From: DASPXK01 sp035637315
GTDB taxonomy: Bacteria; Chloroflexota; UBA6077; JACCZL01
Direction: 5' to 3'
Assembly (NCBI GenBank): GCA_035637315.1
Contig: DASPXK010000328.1
Span: 1-22,460, forward strand
DNA length: 22,460 nucleotides
The position numbers and the translations under genes were made by a program. Positions 14,265 through 21,380 of this stretch are shown here, piece by piece (position 1 is the first letter of the stretch; every line of letters starts with the position of its first letter). Below the pieces are notes generated by a model. It did no database searches. It was not told the origin of the DNA and saw only the letters and a program-made list of their open reading frames with translations.

Positions 14265-15224
14265 ATGTTCATCCTGGACGCCCAGACCCACCCGATCGGC
14301 ATGATGGACGTCGACGGCTATCGGCCGGCGGAGCCCGAGGTCTTCCCGACGCCGACGCTCGCGCCGTTGCCGAGCCCGTACGGCGGCCCCGCCATGGGCC
14401 CTCGCGACTGGTACGTCGACGAATTGATCGCCGCCATGGATGGACACGGGATCAGCAAGTCGGTCGTCATGTGTGGCGGCATCCAGGTCACCAACGACAA
14501 CCTGGCAGCTGCGGTTGCCCAGTACCCGGACCGCCTCATCGGCTTTGCCGGCTACGAGCACTACCAGCCCAGCTCTCGCGACGCCGCCACAACCGCTCGG
14601 GCGGTCGCCGCGCTGGAGCGGGGGTTAACGGATCTAGGGTTCACCGGCATCGGCGAGCTGACGCTCGAGCGCTTCGGCCCCGCCTGCCCCGAAGAGCTGT
14701 ACGTCGAGCTTCGGCCGATCATGGATGTCGCCAGGAGGCATCGCGCGCCGGTCTACGTGCACACCGGCTACGACCGAGTGACGTTCCGTATCAAGCGGGA
14801 CGGCGCCGAGGGCAGCTCCTGGAGCTACCTCCCCGCGCCGCTGAAGTACCGCGACCCGATCTACCTGGACGACGTCGCGCTCGAGTACCCCGACGTCCCG
14901 ATCCTGGTCGGGCACATCGGGGGCCCGTACCTCCGACAGTTCGAAGCTGCGCTGATGCTCGCCCACCGACACAGGAACGTCTACCTCACTACGGCGAACG
15001 CCCCGGCCGAGAACATCGCCAGGGCGGTCGCGGAGGTGGGAGCTGACCGGATGATCTGGGGCTCGGATTGGGCCTGGCGTAGCATCAAGGAGCCGGCGCC
15101 GCTCGTGGAATTGGGGCACGCGACGAACCTGGCAACCGTCGAACGGGCCGGCCTGACGGCGGCGCAGAAAGAGGCGATCCTCGGCCGCACCCTTGCCGAC
15201 CTCTTGAACATACCCGTTCCGTAA
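14265..15224 (+). CDS. amidohydrolase family protein (PF04909, ACMSD-like TIM barrel)
   Basis: Cytosolic metal-dependent hydrolase or decarboxylase of the amidohydrolase_2 family, 319 residues from the ATG at 14265. Candidate metal ligands are His9 in DAQTHP, His166 in VYVHTGY, His217 in LVGHIGGPY and Asp268 in MIWGSDWAW. The usual first His of the HxH pair is Gln here (QTH). The stretch about 62-75 (GISKSVVMCGGIQV) and the C-terminal GRTLADLLNI are typical of the family. An in-frame TTG at 14238 could add nine residues, but it sits inside the repeat and is less likely. No clear ribosome binding site precedes the ATG. It lies 61 nt after the solute-binding protein and may be co-transcribed. 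Members act on lactones, ring-cleavage products and carboxylated aromatics, so substrate is open. Confidence 0.88.
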   Translation: MFILDAQTHPIGMMDVDGYRPAEPEVFPTPTLAPLPSPYGGPAMGPRDWYVDELIAAMDGHGISKSVVMCGGIQVTNDNLAAAVAQYPDRLIGFAGYEHYQPSSRDAATTARAVAALERGLTDLGFTGIGELTLERFGPACPEELYVELRPIMDVARRHRAPVYVHTGYDRVTFRIKRDGAEGSSWSYLPAPLKYRDPIYLDDVALEYPDVPILVGHIGGPYLRQFEAALMLAHRHRNVYLTTANAPAENIARAVAEVGADRMIWGSDWAWRSIKEPAPLVELGHATNLATVERAGLTAAQKEAILGRTLADLLNIPVP

Positions 15225-15369
15225 TCGACGCCAGACTCTCGCCGAACGGGCCTGACCCGGGGCGGTACCGGGCTTGGGCCTCGGCCTTTCTTATCCCCCT
15301 CCGAGCGTCGAGGCACTACACTGTCGGTGCCTGGACAGGACCCGATCGCGCGCAGCAGGAGGTGGAGCA

Positions 15370-16260
15370 GTGCAACGCGATCTCGTTGGCTACGGGCAGA
15401 ACTCGCCGCGGGTCGAATGGCCCGGCGCCGCTCGCATCGCCATCTCCTTGGTCGTGAACTACGAGGAGGGCTCCGAGCTTTCGCCGTTACATGGGGACGA
15501 GCGACACGAAACCTACGCCGAGCTGGAAAGTCCTAGGCGGCCAGAGATGCGCAATCTCATGGTCGAGACCCAATGGGAGTACGGTGCTCGGGCCGGGGTG
15601 TGGCGCCTGCTGCGCGTCCTCGAACAGGGGCAAGTCAAGGCGACCTTCTTCATCTCGGCGCTCGCCCTGGATCACAACCCGCCGCTCGGACCGGCGATCG
15701 CCGCTCAGGGCCACGATATCTCCGGCCATGGCTATCGCTGGGTGGAGCAGTGGCACCTCGACCGCGAGGCCGAGAAGGAAGACATCCACAGAGCGGTCGT
15801 TACGATCGAGAAGATAACGGGCCGTCGACCTCTCGGCTGGTGGACCAAGGCCGGGCCCAGCTTCAATACGCGCGACCTCTTGGCCGAGGAGGGCTTCCTA
15901 TACGACTGCGACGCGGTGAACGACGATCTGCCCTATTACAGCCAGGCTAACGGCGAGCCCTGGCTCGTCGTGCCTTATGCCCTCGACAGCAACGATGGTA
16001 AATACTGGAAGAATGGCTGGAATACGAGTGACAGTTTTTTCCAGTACCTGAGAGACAGCTTCGACGTGCTCTACGAAGAGGGCGCAACGCACCCGAAGAT
16101 GCTGTCCGTGGGGCTGCACTCGCGCGTATCCGGGCGCCCCGGTCGGGCTGCCGCCGTGACCCGCTTCATCCAGTACGCCAAGGGCCACCCGAACGTCTGG
16201 TTCGCCGGACGCGACGACGTCGCGCGATGGTGGCTGGAGCGGTACCCGCCGACACGCTAG
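15370..16260 (+). CDS. PuuE-like cyclic amide/imide hydrolase of the polysaccharide-deacetylase family (allantoinase-type)
   Basis: A NodB-fold protein of 296 residues. Its wording follows the PuuE/allantoinase subgroup rather than chitin deacetylases: RDLVGYGQNSPRVEWPGAARI at the start, VVNYEEGSE (about 28-36) in place of the TFDDG motif, YGARAGVWRLLR, ISGHGYRW (about 117-124), GRRPLGWWTKAGPSFNTRDLL and DDLPYY. The C-terminal KMLSVGLHSRVSGRPGR also fits. PuuE is known to open the allantoin hydantoin ring, and relatives open cyclic imides. The GTG at 15370 has AGGAGG 7 nt upstream (15357-15362), much better than any upstream start. A TACACT -10-like box at 15317 lacks a -35 partner. It lies in the middle of hydrolase genes, which supports a ring-opening role; the actual ring is unknown. 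Confidence 0.88.
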   Translation: MQRDLVGYGQNSPRVEWPGAARIAISLVVNYEEGSELSPLHGDERHETYAELESPRRPEMRNLMVETQWEYGARAGVWRLLRVLEQGQVKATFFISALALDHNPPLGPAIAAQGHDISGHGYRWVEQWHLDREAEKEDIHRAVVTIEKITGRRPLGWWTKAGPSFNTRDLLAEEGFLYDCDAVNDDLPYYSQANGEPWLVVPYALDSNDGKYWKNGWNTSDSFFQYLRDSFDVLYEEGATHPKMLSVGLHSRVSGRPGRAAAVTRFIQYAKGHPNVWFAGRDDVARWWLERYPPTR

Positions 16261-16285
16261 CCGGGTCCCGGGTCGCGCCGGACGG

Positions 16286-16314
16286 TTGACGGGCGCACCG
16301 CGCCCCGATAGGAT
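16286..16314 (+). promoter_or_regulatory. sigma70-type promoter before the RidA/hydrolase pair
   Basis: TTGACG (16286-16291), a 17-nt spacer and TAGGAT (16309-16314). Transcription would start near 16321, 38 nt before the ATG at 16359 of the RidA-like gene. It implies that the RidA-like and alpha/beta-hydrolase genes can be expressed apart from the PuuE-like gene. Confidence 0.6.
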
Positions 16315-16358
16315 GTGGCCGGTCACCGACGGGGCTCGGCCGAGACTCGCCCGCTGCG

Positions 16359-16790
16359 ATGGTGGGCACGCACAGGACTGGCCAGACCGGACGCAAAGCG
16401 GTGGAAGTTCAGCACGTCGATGTTCCGAGCATGTTCGGCGCGGAGCTCTATTCGCACGCCGTCCGCGTGGGGAGCTTGCTCTTCTGCTCCGGCATGTCCG
16501 CGCGTGAGCCGGATGGCAGCGTGCACGCGCCCGGCGACCCGGCCGAGCAGGCGCGCTACTGTTTCGAGAAGCTGAGGCGGATACTGGCCGAGGCCGGCTG
16601 CGGTTTTCGTGACGTCGTCAAAGTAACCACCTACGTGACTGATCTCAAGTACCGGGTGCCCATTGCCGAGGTCCGGCGCCAGTACCTCGAGCCTCCCCTA
16701 CCGGCCAGCACCGGGGTCGTGGTGTCCTCCCTATCGGACCCTGCCCTGGTGTTCGAGATCGACGCGATCGCGGCCATTCCTTCGAAGTAG
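16359..16790 (+). CDS. RidA/YjgF-YER057c-UK114 family protein lacking the catalytic arginine
   Basis: A small trimer-forming family whose archetype hydrolyses reactive enamines/imines; RutC is a member. Features are LYSHAVRVGSLLFCSGMSAR, AEQARYCFEKLRRILAEAG, VVKVTTYVTDL and FEIDAIAAIP. The archetype's P-[TA]-R-S segment with the essential Arg is PAST here, so Ser replaces the Arg (about residue 103 counted from the GTG). Classical imine deaminase activity is therefore unlikely. The ATG at 16359 gives 143 residues. A GTG at 16401 gives 129, closer to the family length, but neither has a clear ribosome binding site. The alpha/beta-hydrolase gene follows after 15 nt, an arrangement also seen for rutC-rutD. 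The family call is firm; the role is not. Confidence 0.9.
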   Translation: MVGTHRTGQTGRKAVEVQHVDVPSMFGAELYSHAVRVGSLLFCSGMSAREPDGSVHAPGDPAEQARYCFEKLRRILAEAGCGFRDVVKVTTYVTDLKYRVPIAEVRRQYLEPPLPASTGVVVSSLSDPALVFEIDAIAAIPSK

Positions 16791-16805
16791 GCGTCGGGCG
16801 AAGAG

Positions 16806-17606
16806 ATGTTCGTCACCCGAAATGGGGCACGCCTGTATTGCCGCGCAGAGGGCAGCGGCGAGCCGTGCCTCCTGTTCGTCCACGGCGGTGGGGTCGATCA
16901 CTCCACCTGGAATGAGCATCTCGACCACTTCGCTCCCCGCCATCGAGTTGTTGCCGTGGACCTGCGCGGGCACGGGAAGTCGGACCCCGCGCCGTCCTAC
17001 ACTGCAGACACTTTCCGGGACGACCTGGTCGCTGTCATCGACCAGCTGAGACTCGCGCCGGCGGTCATGGTCGGCGCCTCGCGTGGCGGTGGCATCGCGA
17101 ACCGGGTGGCCGTCGACCACCCCAACCGAGTCAAGGCCCTCGTCCTCGTCGACTACGTCGCGGCGGCCAGGAATACGGAGGCGGCGCCCTGGGCGGACAC
17201 GCCGGAACAGACCCAGGCCCTCCTTGCGTCACTCGCGGCCGACTGGAAAGAGCACGGGGCGCGGAGGCTCGTGGACTCCTGGTTCCCGGAACCGGGCGTC
17301 TCGGATGCGCTTAAGAAGCGGCTCGCGAACCTCTGCCGGTACACGCCCGCCGAGGTCGTGGTCGAGGTCCGTATGAGGGACCTGGACGAGCACGACCGCG
17401 AAGAGTACCTGCGCCGAATCCACGTGCCGACGCTGATCCTGCAGAGCACTCACGGCCCACACCAGGGTCGGGAGCAGGGCAGGTTCATCCACGAGCGGGT
17501 GCCCGGGTCGCGGCTGCATTACTTCGAGGGGCGTGGCCACGGCTTCTTCATGAGCGCGCCCGAGGAGTTCTGGCAGCGGATCGAGGAGTTCCTAGCGACG
17601 CTCTAG
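16806..17606 (+). CDS. alpha/beta-fold hydrolase (RutD/esterase-like)
   Basis: Cytosolic hydrolase of 266 residues. LLFVHGGGVDHSTW (about 22-35) supplies the oxyanion hole. VVAVDLRGHGKSD (about 48-60) precedes the nucleophile elbow VGASRGGG with Ser92, and the catalytic His245 lies in EGRGHGFF. At the usual place of the acid (about 209-222, PTLILQSTHGPHQG) no Asp or Glu is seen, so the acid may sit after an earlier strand, for example Asp116 in LVLVDY. The ATG at 16806 gives the standard N-terminus FVTRNGARLYC; GAAGAG directly before it is a poor ribosome binding site. It is 15 nt downstream of the RidA-like gene and probably translationally linked. Substrate could be an ester, lactone, carbamate or aminoacrylate-like intermediate. 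Confidence 0.92.
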   Translation: MFVTRNGARLYCRAEGSGEPCLLFVHGGGVDHSTWNEHLDHFAPRHRVVAVDLRGHGKSDPAPSYTADTFRDDLVAVIDQLRLAPAVMVGASRGGGIANRVAVDHPNRVKALVLVDYVAAARNTEAAPWADTPEQTQALLASLAADWKEHGARRLVDSWFPEPGVSDALKKRLANLCRYTPAEVVVEVRMRDLDEHDREEYLRRIHVPTLILQSTHGPHQGREQGRFIHERVPGSRLHYFEGRGHGFFMSAPEEFWQRIEEFLATL

Positions 17607-17640
17607 CGGGCGTAGAGCGCCGGCCGTCCGGCCTACCGCT
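17605..17640. terminator. imperfect hairpin between convergent genes
   Basis: Nested arms AGCG/CGCT, GTAG/CTAC and GCCGG/CCGGC (17605-17640) enclose the loop CCGT, with unpaired GGC and AGC on one side. It occupies the 36-nt gap between the converging alpha/beta-hydrolase and nitrilase-type genes. No real T-run follows on either strand, so termination is plausible but not certain. Confidence 0.4.
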
Positions 17641-17642
17641 TG

Positions 17643-18485
17643 CTATTCGACAAGCCGCCCGTACGCTTCGGGGCGGCGGTCGCGGAAGAACCCCCAGGCG
17701 GCACGGACTTCGGCGGCCACGGCCGGGTCGAAGTCCGCCACTACCACTTCCTCCTCGCGGTCGTTCGCCTCGGCAACGATCTCGCCCCTGGGGTTGACCA
17801 GGACGCTGCGCCCGAACCAGTCCTCGGCGCTGCCGCCCTCGTCGTAGCCGACGCGGTTGACGCCGGCGACCCAGCAGCCGTTGTTGAAGGCCGCGGCCTG
17901 CAGCTCGAACAGCCAGGCCGGCTCGCCCGCGCGTGGAGCTGTGGTGGGCACGCAGATGAGCTGGGCGCCGTTTAGGGCAACCGCCCGGAAGTGCTCCGGA
18001 TAGTGGCGGTCGAAGCAGATCAGCACCCCGATGTTGATGCCGAGCGGCGTCGGGAACGCCGGGAAGCCGCGGTCGCCGGGCCGGAAGTAGTACTTCTCGA
18101 ACGCGGTGCCGGCCCGCCCGTTCATCCGGACGTGGGGAATGCTGCTCTTGCGATAGACCCCCAGCACGGCGCCATCAGGACCGATGACCACCGCCGAATT
18201 GAAGTAGTCCGCCGACGTTACCCGCTCGAAGATCGGCAGCACCAGAACGATGCCGTGCTCCCTTGCGACGGCGGCGAAGTGCTCGACGCTGGCTCCGGGC
18301 ACCGGCTCCGCCCAGTCGAAGTTGCGGTCGTTCTCCTCGAACGGGAAGTAGATTGAGGTAACCAGCTCGTGGAGGCAGACGATCTGCGCGCCTCGCGCGG
18401 CCGCCTGTTTCACTAGCTCGCTCGCCTTGGCGATGTTCGCCTGCTTGTCAAGCTGGCCGGAGAATTGGACCAGGCCTACCTTCAT
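17643..18485 (-). CDS. nitrilase-superfamily amidohydrolase (beta-ureidopropionase / N-carbamoylputrescine amidase type)
   Basis: Cytosolic carbon-nitrogen hydrolase (PF00795) of 280 residues. The Glu-Lys-Cys triad is complete: Glu40 in VCLHELVTS, Lys113 in YRKSSIPH and Cys157 in VLICFDRHYPEHFRA. FEKYYFRPGDRGFP and WVAGVNRVG are wording of the carbamoyl-hydrolase branch, which removes CO2 and NH3 from N-carbamoyl compounds. The ATG at 18485 is preceded by AAAGG with 7 nt spacing; a GTG one codon earlier is possible. It converges on the alpha/beta hydrolase and is not in its operon. As a carbamoyl hydrolase it would act after ring opening of a ureide, which would link it to the PuuE-like gene; this is inference. 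Confidence 0.93.
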   Translation of the reverse strand: MKVGLVQFSGQLDKQANIAKASELVKQAAARGAQIVCLHELVTSIYFPFEENDRNFDWAEPVPGASVEHFAAVAREHGIVLVLPIFERVTSADYFNSAVVIGPDGAVLGVYRKSSIPHVRMNGRAGTAFEKYYFRPGDRGFPAFPTPLGINIGVLICFDRHYPEHFRAVALNGAQLICVPTTAPRAGEPAWLFELQAAAFNNGCWVAGVNRVGYDEGGSAEDWFGRSVLVNPRGEIVAEANDREEEVVVADFDPAVAAEVRAAWGFFRDRRPEAYGRLVE

Positions 18486-18528
18486 CACGATGCCTTTGCA
18501 GTGGAACGAACAGGCCGAATGCTCACGA

Positions 18529-19002
18529 TCATGGCTGCCTGAAACGCATGCTCGTGTACAACCGGGTCCCCTTGCGGAAGTCGGTCAAGCACTGGTTCTG
18601 CGACAGCGCGAAATCAGTCAACAACTTTATTATCTCATAGCCCGCTGCGTCGAGCTCCGCTTTGCTCGGGAATCGTCGCCCGGCCAGGCGAAAGTCCTGC
18701 ATGAACTGCCTCGGGCGACGATCCACTGCCCTGGCGGCGTCTGGGCGGCCCGCTCGTGGAGTAGGGCCTGTATGTCGGCTACAGATCCGATAGCTGGATC
18801 GGAAAAGTCGCGCACTTCGACGGCACAGGCCTGCCCGGCATCGCTCGCCAGGTGAACATCGGCCAAGCCCGGTAACGCCGTACGTCCTTAGAAGGTCGAC
18901 GCCTTCGGTGTGCGGCCCGGCCAGCGCATCGACCTCGCCATTGGTCCCCGCGGCCACGATTCGACCGCCGCGGACCGCCGGTGCTTCGTCCAGGACGCGC
19001 TG
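18529..19002 (-). pseudogene. remnant of a YtcJ-like amidohydrolase (N-terminal part, frameshifted)
   Basis: Three minus-strand segments together read as the N-terminal 120 or so residues of a YtcJ-like amidohydrolase. From 18999: RVLDEAPAVRGGRIVAAGTN and GEVDALAGPHTEGVDL in one frame. From about 18869: LADVHLASDAGQ, SVADIQALLHERAAQTPPGQ and WIVARG in a second frame. From about 18710: QDFRLAGRRFPSKAELDAAG back in the first frame. The matching part of the intact paralogue (6866-8710) reads VAVSGGRIVAVGSD, GPDTRTLDLDG and RARTTPPGEWV. A stop codon (19003-19005) precedes the first segment, so the start is missing. After AELDAAG the homology ends in an unrelated tail with a stop at 18529. There are thus two frameshifts, a truncated N-terminus and loss of the catalytic domain. 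This remnant accounts for most of the 663-nt gap 18486-19148. Confidence 0.65.
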
Positions 19003-19148
19003 CTATGATCGCTTTGCTGCTACCCATTCGGACCCAGCCCTCGGCTTGTGGGTCCTCTCAGCCTTCGACAGGGCGAGGCGGTGCGCAAACAGGGCGGATC
19101 GAGATCGCAGACTTCACCACCCCCGTGTGAAGGAAGGTCGTTGTAAGG
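19003..19148. other. leader region of the acyl-CoA synthetase gene
   Basis: No gene is seen. A -10-like TATGAT (19004-19009) lies about 140 nt upstream of the synthetase ATG, but no acceptable -35 box was found at the right distance. AAGGAAGG (19130-19137) lies about 11 nt before the ATG and may be its ribosome binding site. The stretch CAGCCTTCGACAGGGCGAGGCGG resembles dispersed intergenic repeats only loosely. Confidence 0.3.
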
Positions 19149-21326
19149 ATGGCGCACGCTCGGTCCAGGTCCGGCGCTACCCCGGTGCTTGTCGGCCAGC
19201 TCGACCTGGCGCCGCTGCTGAAGCCCAGCAGCGTCGCGGTGCTGGGGGCTTCGCAGCGGATGAATCGCGCGACGCGCGTGGTCGCCAATCTTCAGCGCTT
19301 CGGCTACGCTGGCCCGATCTTTCCGGTCAATCCCAAGTACGACGAGGTGCTGGGGCTGAAATGCTATCCCGATCTCGCCTCGACGCCACAACCCGCCGAC
19401 TCGGTCGTGGTGGCCATCCCGGCCGAGCACATTCCGGCCGCGCTGGAGGAGGCGGCCGAGGCCGGCGTTCGGGCCGCCGTCGTGCTTTCGAGCGGTTTTG
19501 CTGAGGCTGGGCCGGCCGGGCGCGAGCGCCAGGCCGCGCTCGAGCGCCTGGCGAAGGAACGCGGGCTGCTCATCTGCGGGCCAAACTGCTACGGCGCGTT
19601 CAACATCAGGCTGCGGTCGGCGACCTTTAGCGGCGACATGCCGGAGCCGCTGCTCGCGGGCGACGTCGCCCTGATCTCACAGAGCGGCGGGTTTAGCACC
19701 ATGATCGCCGAGCGTCTGATGCCCCAACGGGGCGTCGGCTTCAGCTACCTGATCTCGTGCGGCAACCAGGCCGGGCTCACCGTCGAGGACTACATGGAAT
19801 ACCTGGTTGACGACCAGGATACCCAGGTGATCGGGGCGTTCGTCGAGGGGTTCAAGCAGCCCGACAAGCTGCGCGAGGTGGCGGCTCGGGCGGCGGCCAA
19901 GCGCAAACCGTTGGTCGTCATGAAAGTGGGCCGCTCGGAGAACGCACGCCAGGCCACCCTGTCGCACACCGGCGTGCTGGCCGGCACGCCCCAGATCATC
20001 GAGGCGACGCTCAAGCAGCTCGGCATCGTCCAGGTCTCCAGGCTGAACGAGATGGTCGAGACGCTCGCCCTGATGTCCGCGGCAAAGGACTATGACGGCG
20101 GCTGGCGGGTCGTGGTCACGACCGGCTCGGGTGGCGAATGCGGGCACGCGGCGGACGCCGCGGATCAGGCTGGCATCGAGCTGCCCCCGCTCTCGACATC
20201 GACGATCCAGAAGCTCAAAAGGGCGCTGCCGGATTTCGCCAACCCCAGGAACCCGCTGGATGGCACGGGCGCGATGTACGAAAACGCGGAGCTCTTCCCG
20301 TACATGGTCCGCACGCTGCTCGAGGCTGATGGATTCGACATTCTGGCCGTCAATCTCAACGCCGATCCGCCCAGGCCAAACGGGCGAGCGCCGTCGCGGG
20401 GCTTCAGCCGAGCGCTGAGCGCAGAGCTGGCGAACGGTAGCGATCGCCTGGTCCTGTGCTTCAGCTCGGCCATTGGCGGAGCCCTCGACGGCGAGACGCT
20501 CGAGACGCTCGCCGAGGCGGGTGTCCCCTACCTGCAGGGGACGGAGACCGCCATGCAGACCATCACGAGCCTGCGCCGGTACCGCCTTCACCTCCAACGC
20601 CGCGCCCATGCCAGCATCGGCACGCCGCCGCGAAGCGATGGCCGAGGCTCATGGCAGGGCCGCCGCGGCGCGCTCAGCACGATGGCGGCGAGGGGCCTGC
20701 TCGCCGAGTTCGGTATCCCGGTGGTCGAGACACTCGCCGCCGCGGACGCCGAGCAGGCCGTCGCGGCCGCGGAGCGACTCGGCTATCCGGTCGCGCTGAA
20801 GATCGACTCGCCGGACGTCGCGCACAAGAGTGACGTCGGCGGTGTGCGTCTTGGCTGCGCTGACGCCAGGTCGGTGCGCGACGCGTTCGAGCAGATGCTC
20901 GACGAGGTCCACCGCCACCTGCCGGCTGCGCGCATCGATGGGGCGGTCGTTCAGCCGATGGCGGCTGGAGGCGTCGAGACGATTCTGGGCGTGCAGATCG
21001 ATCCGCTGTTCGGGCCGGCGATCGTGTTTGGGCTTGGGGGCATCTTCGTGGAGGTGCTCGGAGACGTCTCGATCCGCGTTCCCCCGATCAGTGCCGACGA
21101 TGCGCTCGAGATGATCTCCGAGGTGCGCGGCAGCGCGCTGTTGCGCGGCGTCCGGGGCCATGCTCCGGCCGACGTCAGGGCCCTGGCGAACGCGGTCGTC
21201 AGGCTGGCGGCGCTCGCCTCCGCGCACCGCGACAGCCTGCGCGCGCTCGACATCAACCCGCTGCTGGTGTTACCGCAAGGAAGCGGGGTGGTGGCGATAG
21301 ACTGGCTGGTCGAATTGGCTGAGTGA
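19149..21326 (+). CDS. acyl-CoA synthetase, NDP-forming (acetate-CoA ligase ADP-forming family, fused alpha-beta)
   Basis: Converts a carboxylic acid, CoA and ATP to acyl-CoA, ADP and phosphate, or the reverse. It has 725 residues, the length of the single-chain family. The CoA-binding domain (about 20-145) contains SVAVLGASQ and GPIFPVNPKYDEVLG. The succinyl-CoA-ligase-like domain has LICGPNCYGAFN (about 140-152), ALISQSGGFS and the phosphohistidine in TLSHTGVLAGT (His263). The C-terminal ATP-grasp domain (about 510-725) has VALKIDSPDVAHKSDVGGV, FGLGGIFVEVLGDVS and ALDINPLLV. The alpha-beta join is a basic, low-complexity linker near 475-505. Relatives activate acetate, pimelate, ferulate and other acids, so the substrate is open. 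The enoyl-CoA hydratase gene follows after 54 nt, which suggests an activated acid that is then hydrated or isomerised. Confidence 0.93.
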   Translation: MAHARSRSGATPVLVGQLDLAPLLKPSSVAVLGASQRMNRATRVVANLQRFGYAGPIFPVNPKYDEVLGLKCYPDLASTPQPADSVVVAIPAEHIPAALEEAAEAGVRAAVVLSSGFAEAGPAGRERQAALERLAKERGLLICGPNCYGAFNIRLRSATFSGDMPEPLLAGDVALISQSGGFSTMIAERLMPQRGVGFSYLISCGNQAGLTVEDYMEYLVDDQDTQVIGAFVEGFKQPDKLREVAARAAAKRKPLVVMKVGRSENARQATLSHTGVLAGTPQIIEATLKQLGIVQVSRLNEMVETLALMSAAKDYDGGWRVVVTTGSGGECGHAADAADQAGIELPPLSTSTIQKLKRALPDFANPRNPLDGTGAMYENAELFPYMVRTLLEADGFDILAVNLNADPPRPNGRAPSRGFSRALSAELANGSDRLVLCFSSAIGGALDGETLETLAEAGVPYLQGTETAMQTITSLRRYRLHLQRRAHASIGTPPRSDGRGSWQGRRGALSTMAARGLLAEFGIPVVETLAAADAEQAVAAAERLGYPVALKIDSPDVAHKSDVGGVRLGCADARSVRDAFEQMLDEVHRHLPAARIDGAVVQPMAAGGVETILGVQIDPLFGPAIVFGLGGIFVEVLGDVSIRVPPISADDALEMISEVRGSALLRGVRGHAPADVRALANAVVRLAALASAHRDSLRALDINPLLVLPQGSGVVAIDWLVELAE

Positions 21327-21380
21327 GAGCCTGATGGCAACAACTGGCGAGCAGGAAAGGACTCTGCGGGAGGCGGCGAG

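Noticed and set aside
12587..14302. 571-codon minus-strand open frame opposite the solute-binding lipoprotein
   Set aside because: The plus strand encodes an evident SBP_bac_5 protein with signal peptide; the antisense product has no recognisable pattern.
15225..15322. Possible terminator and promoter between the amidohydrolase and the PuuE-like gene
   Set aside because: CCCGG/CCGGG gives only a 5-bp stem without a proper T-run, and TACACT at 15317 has no -35 box at 16-18 nt.
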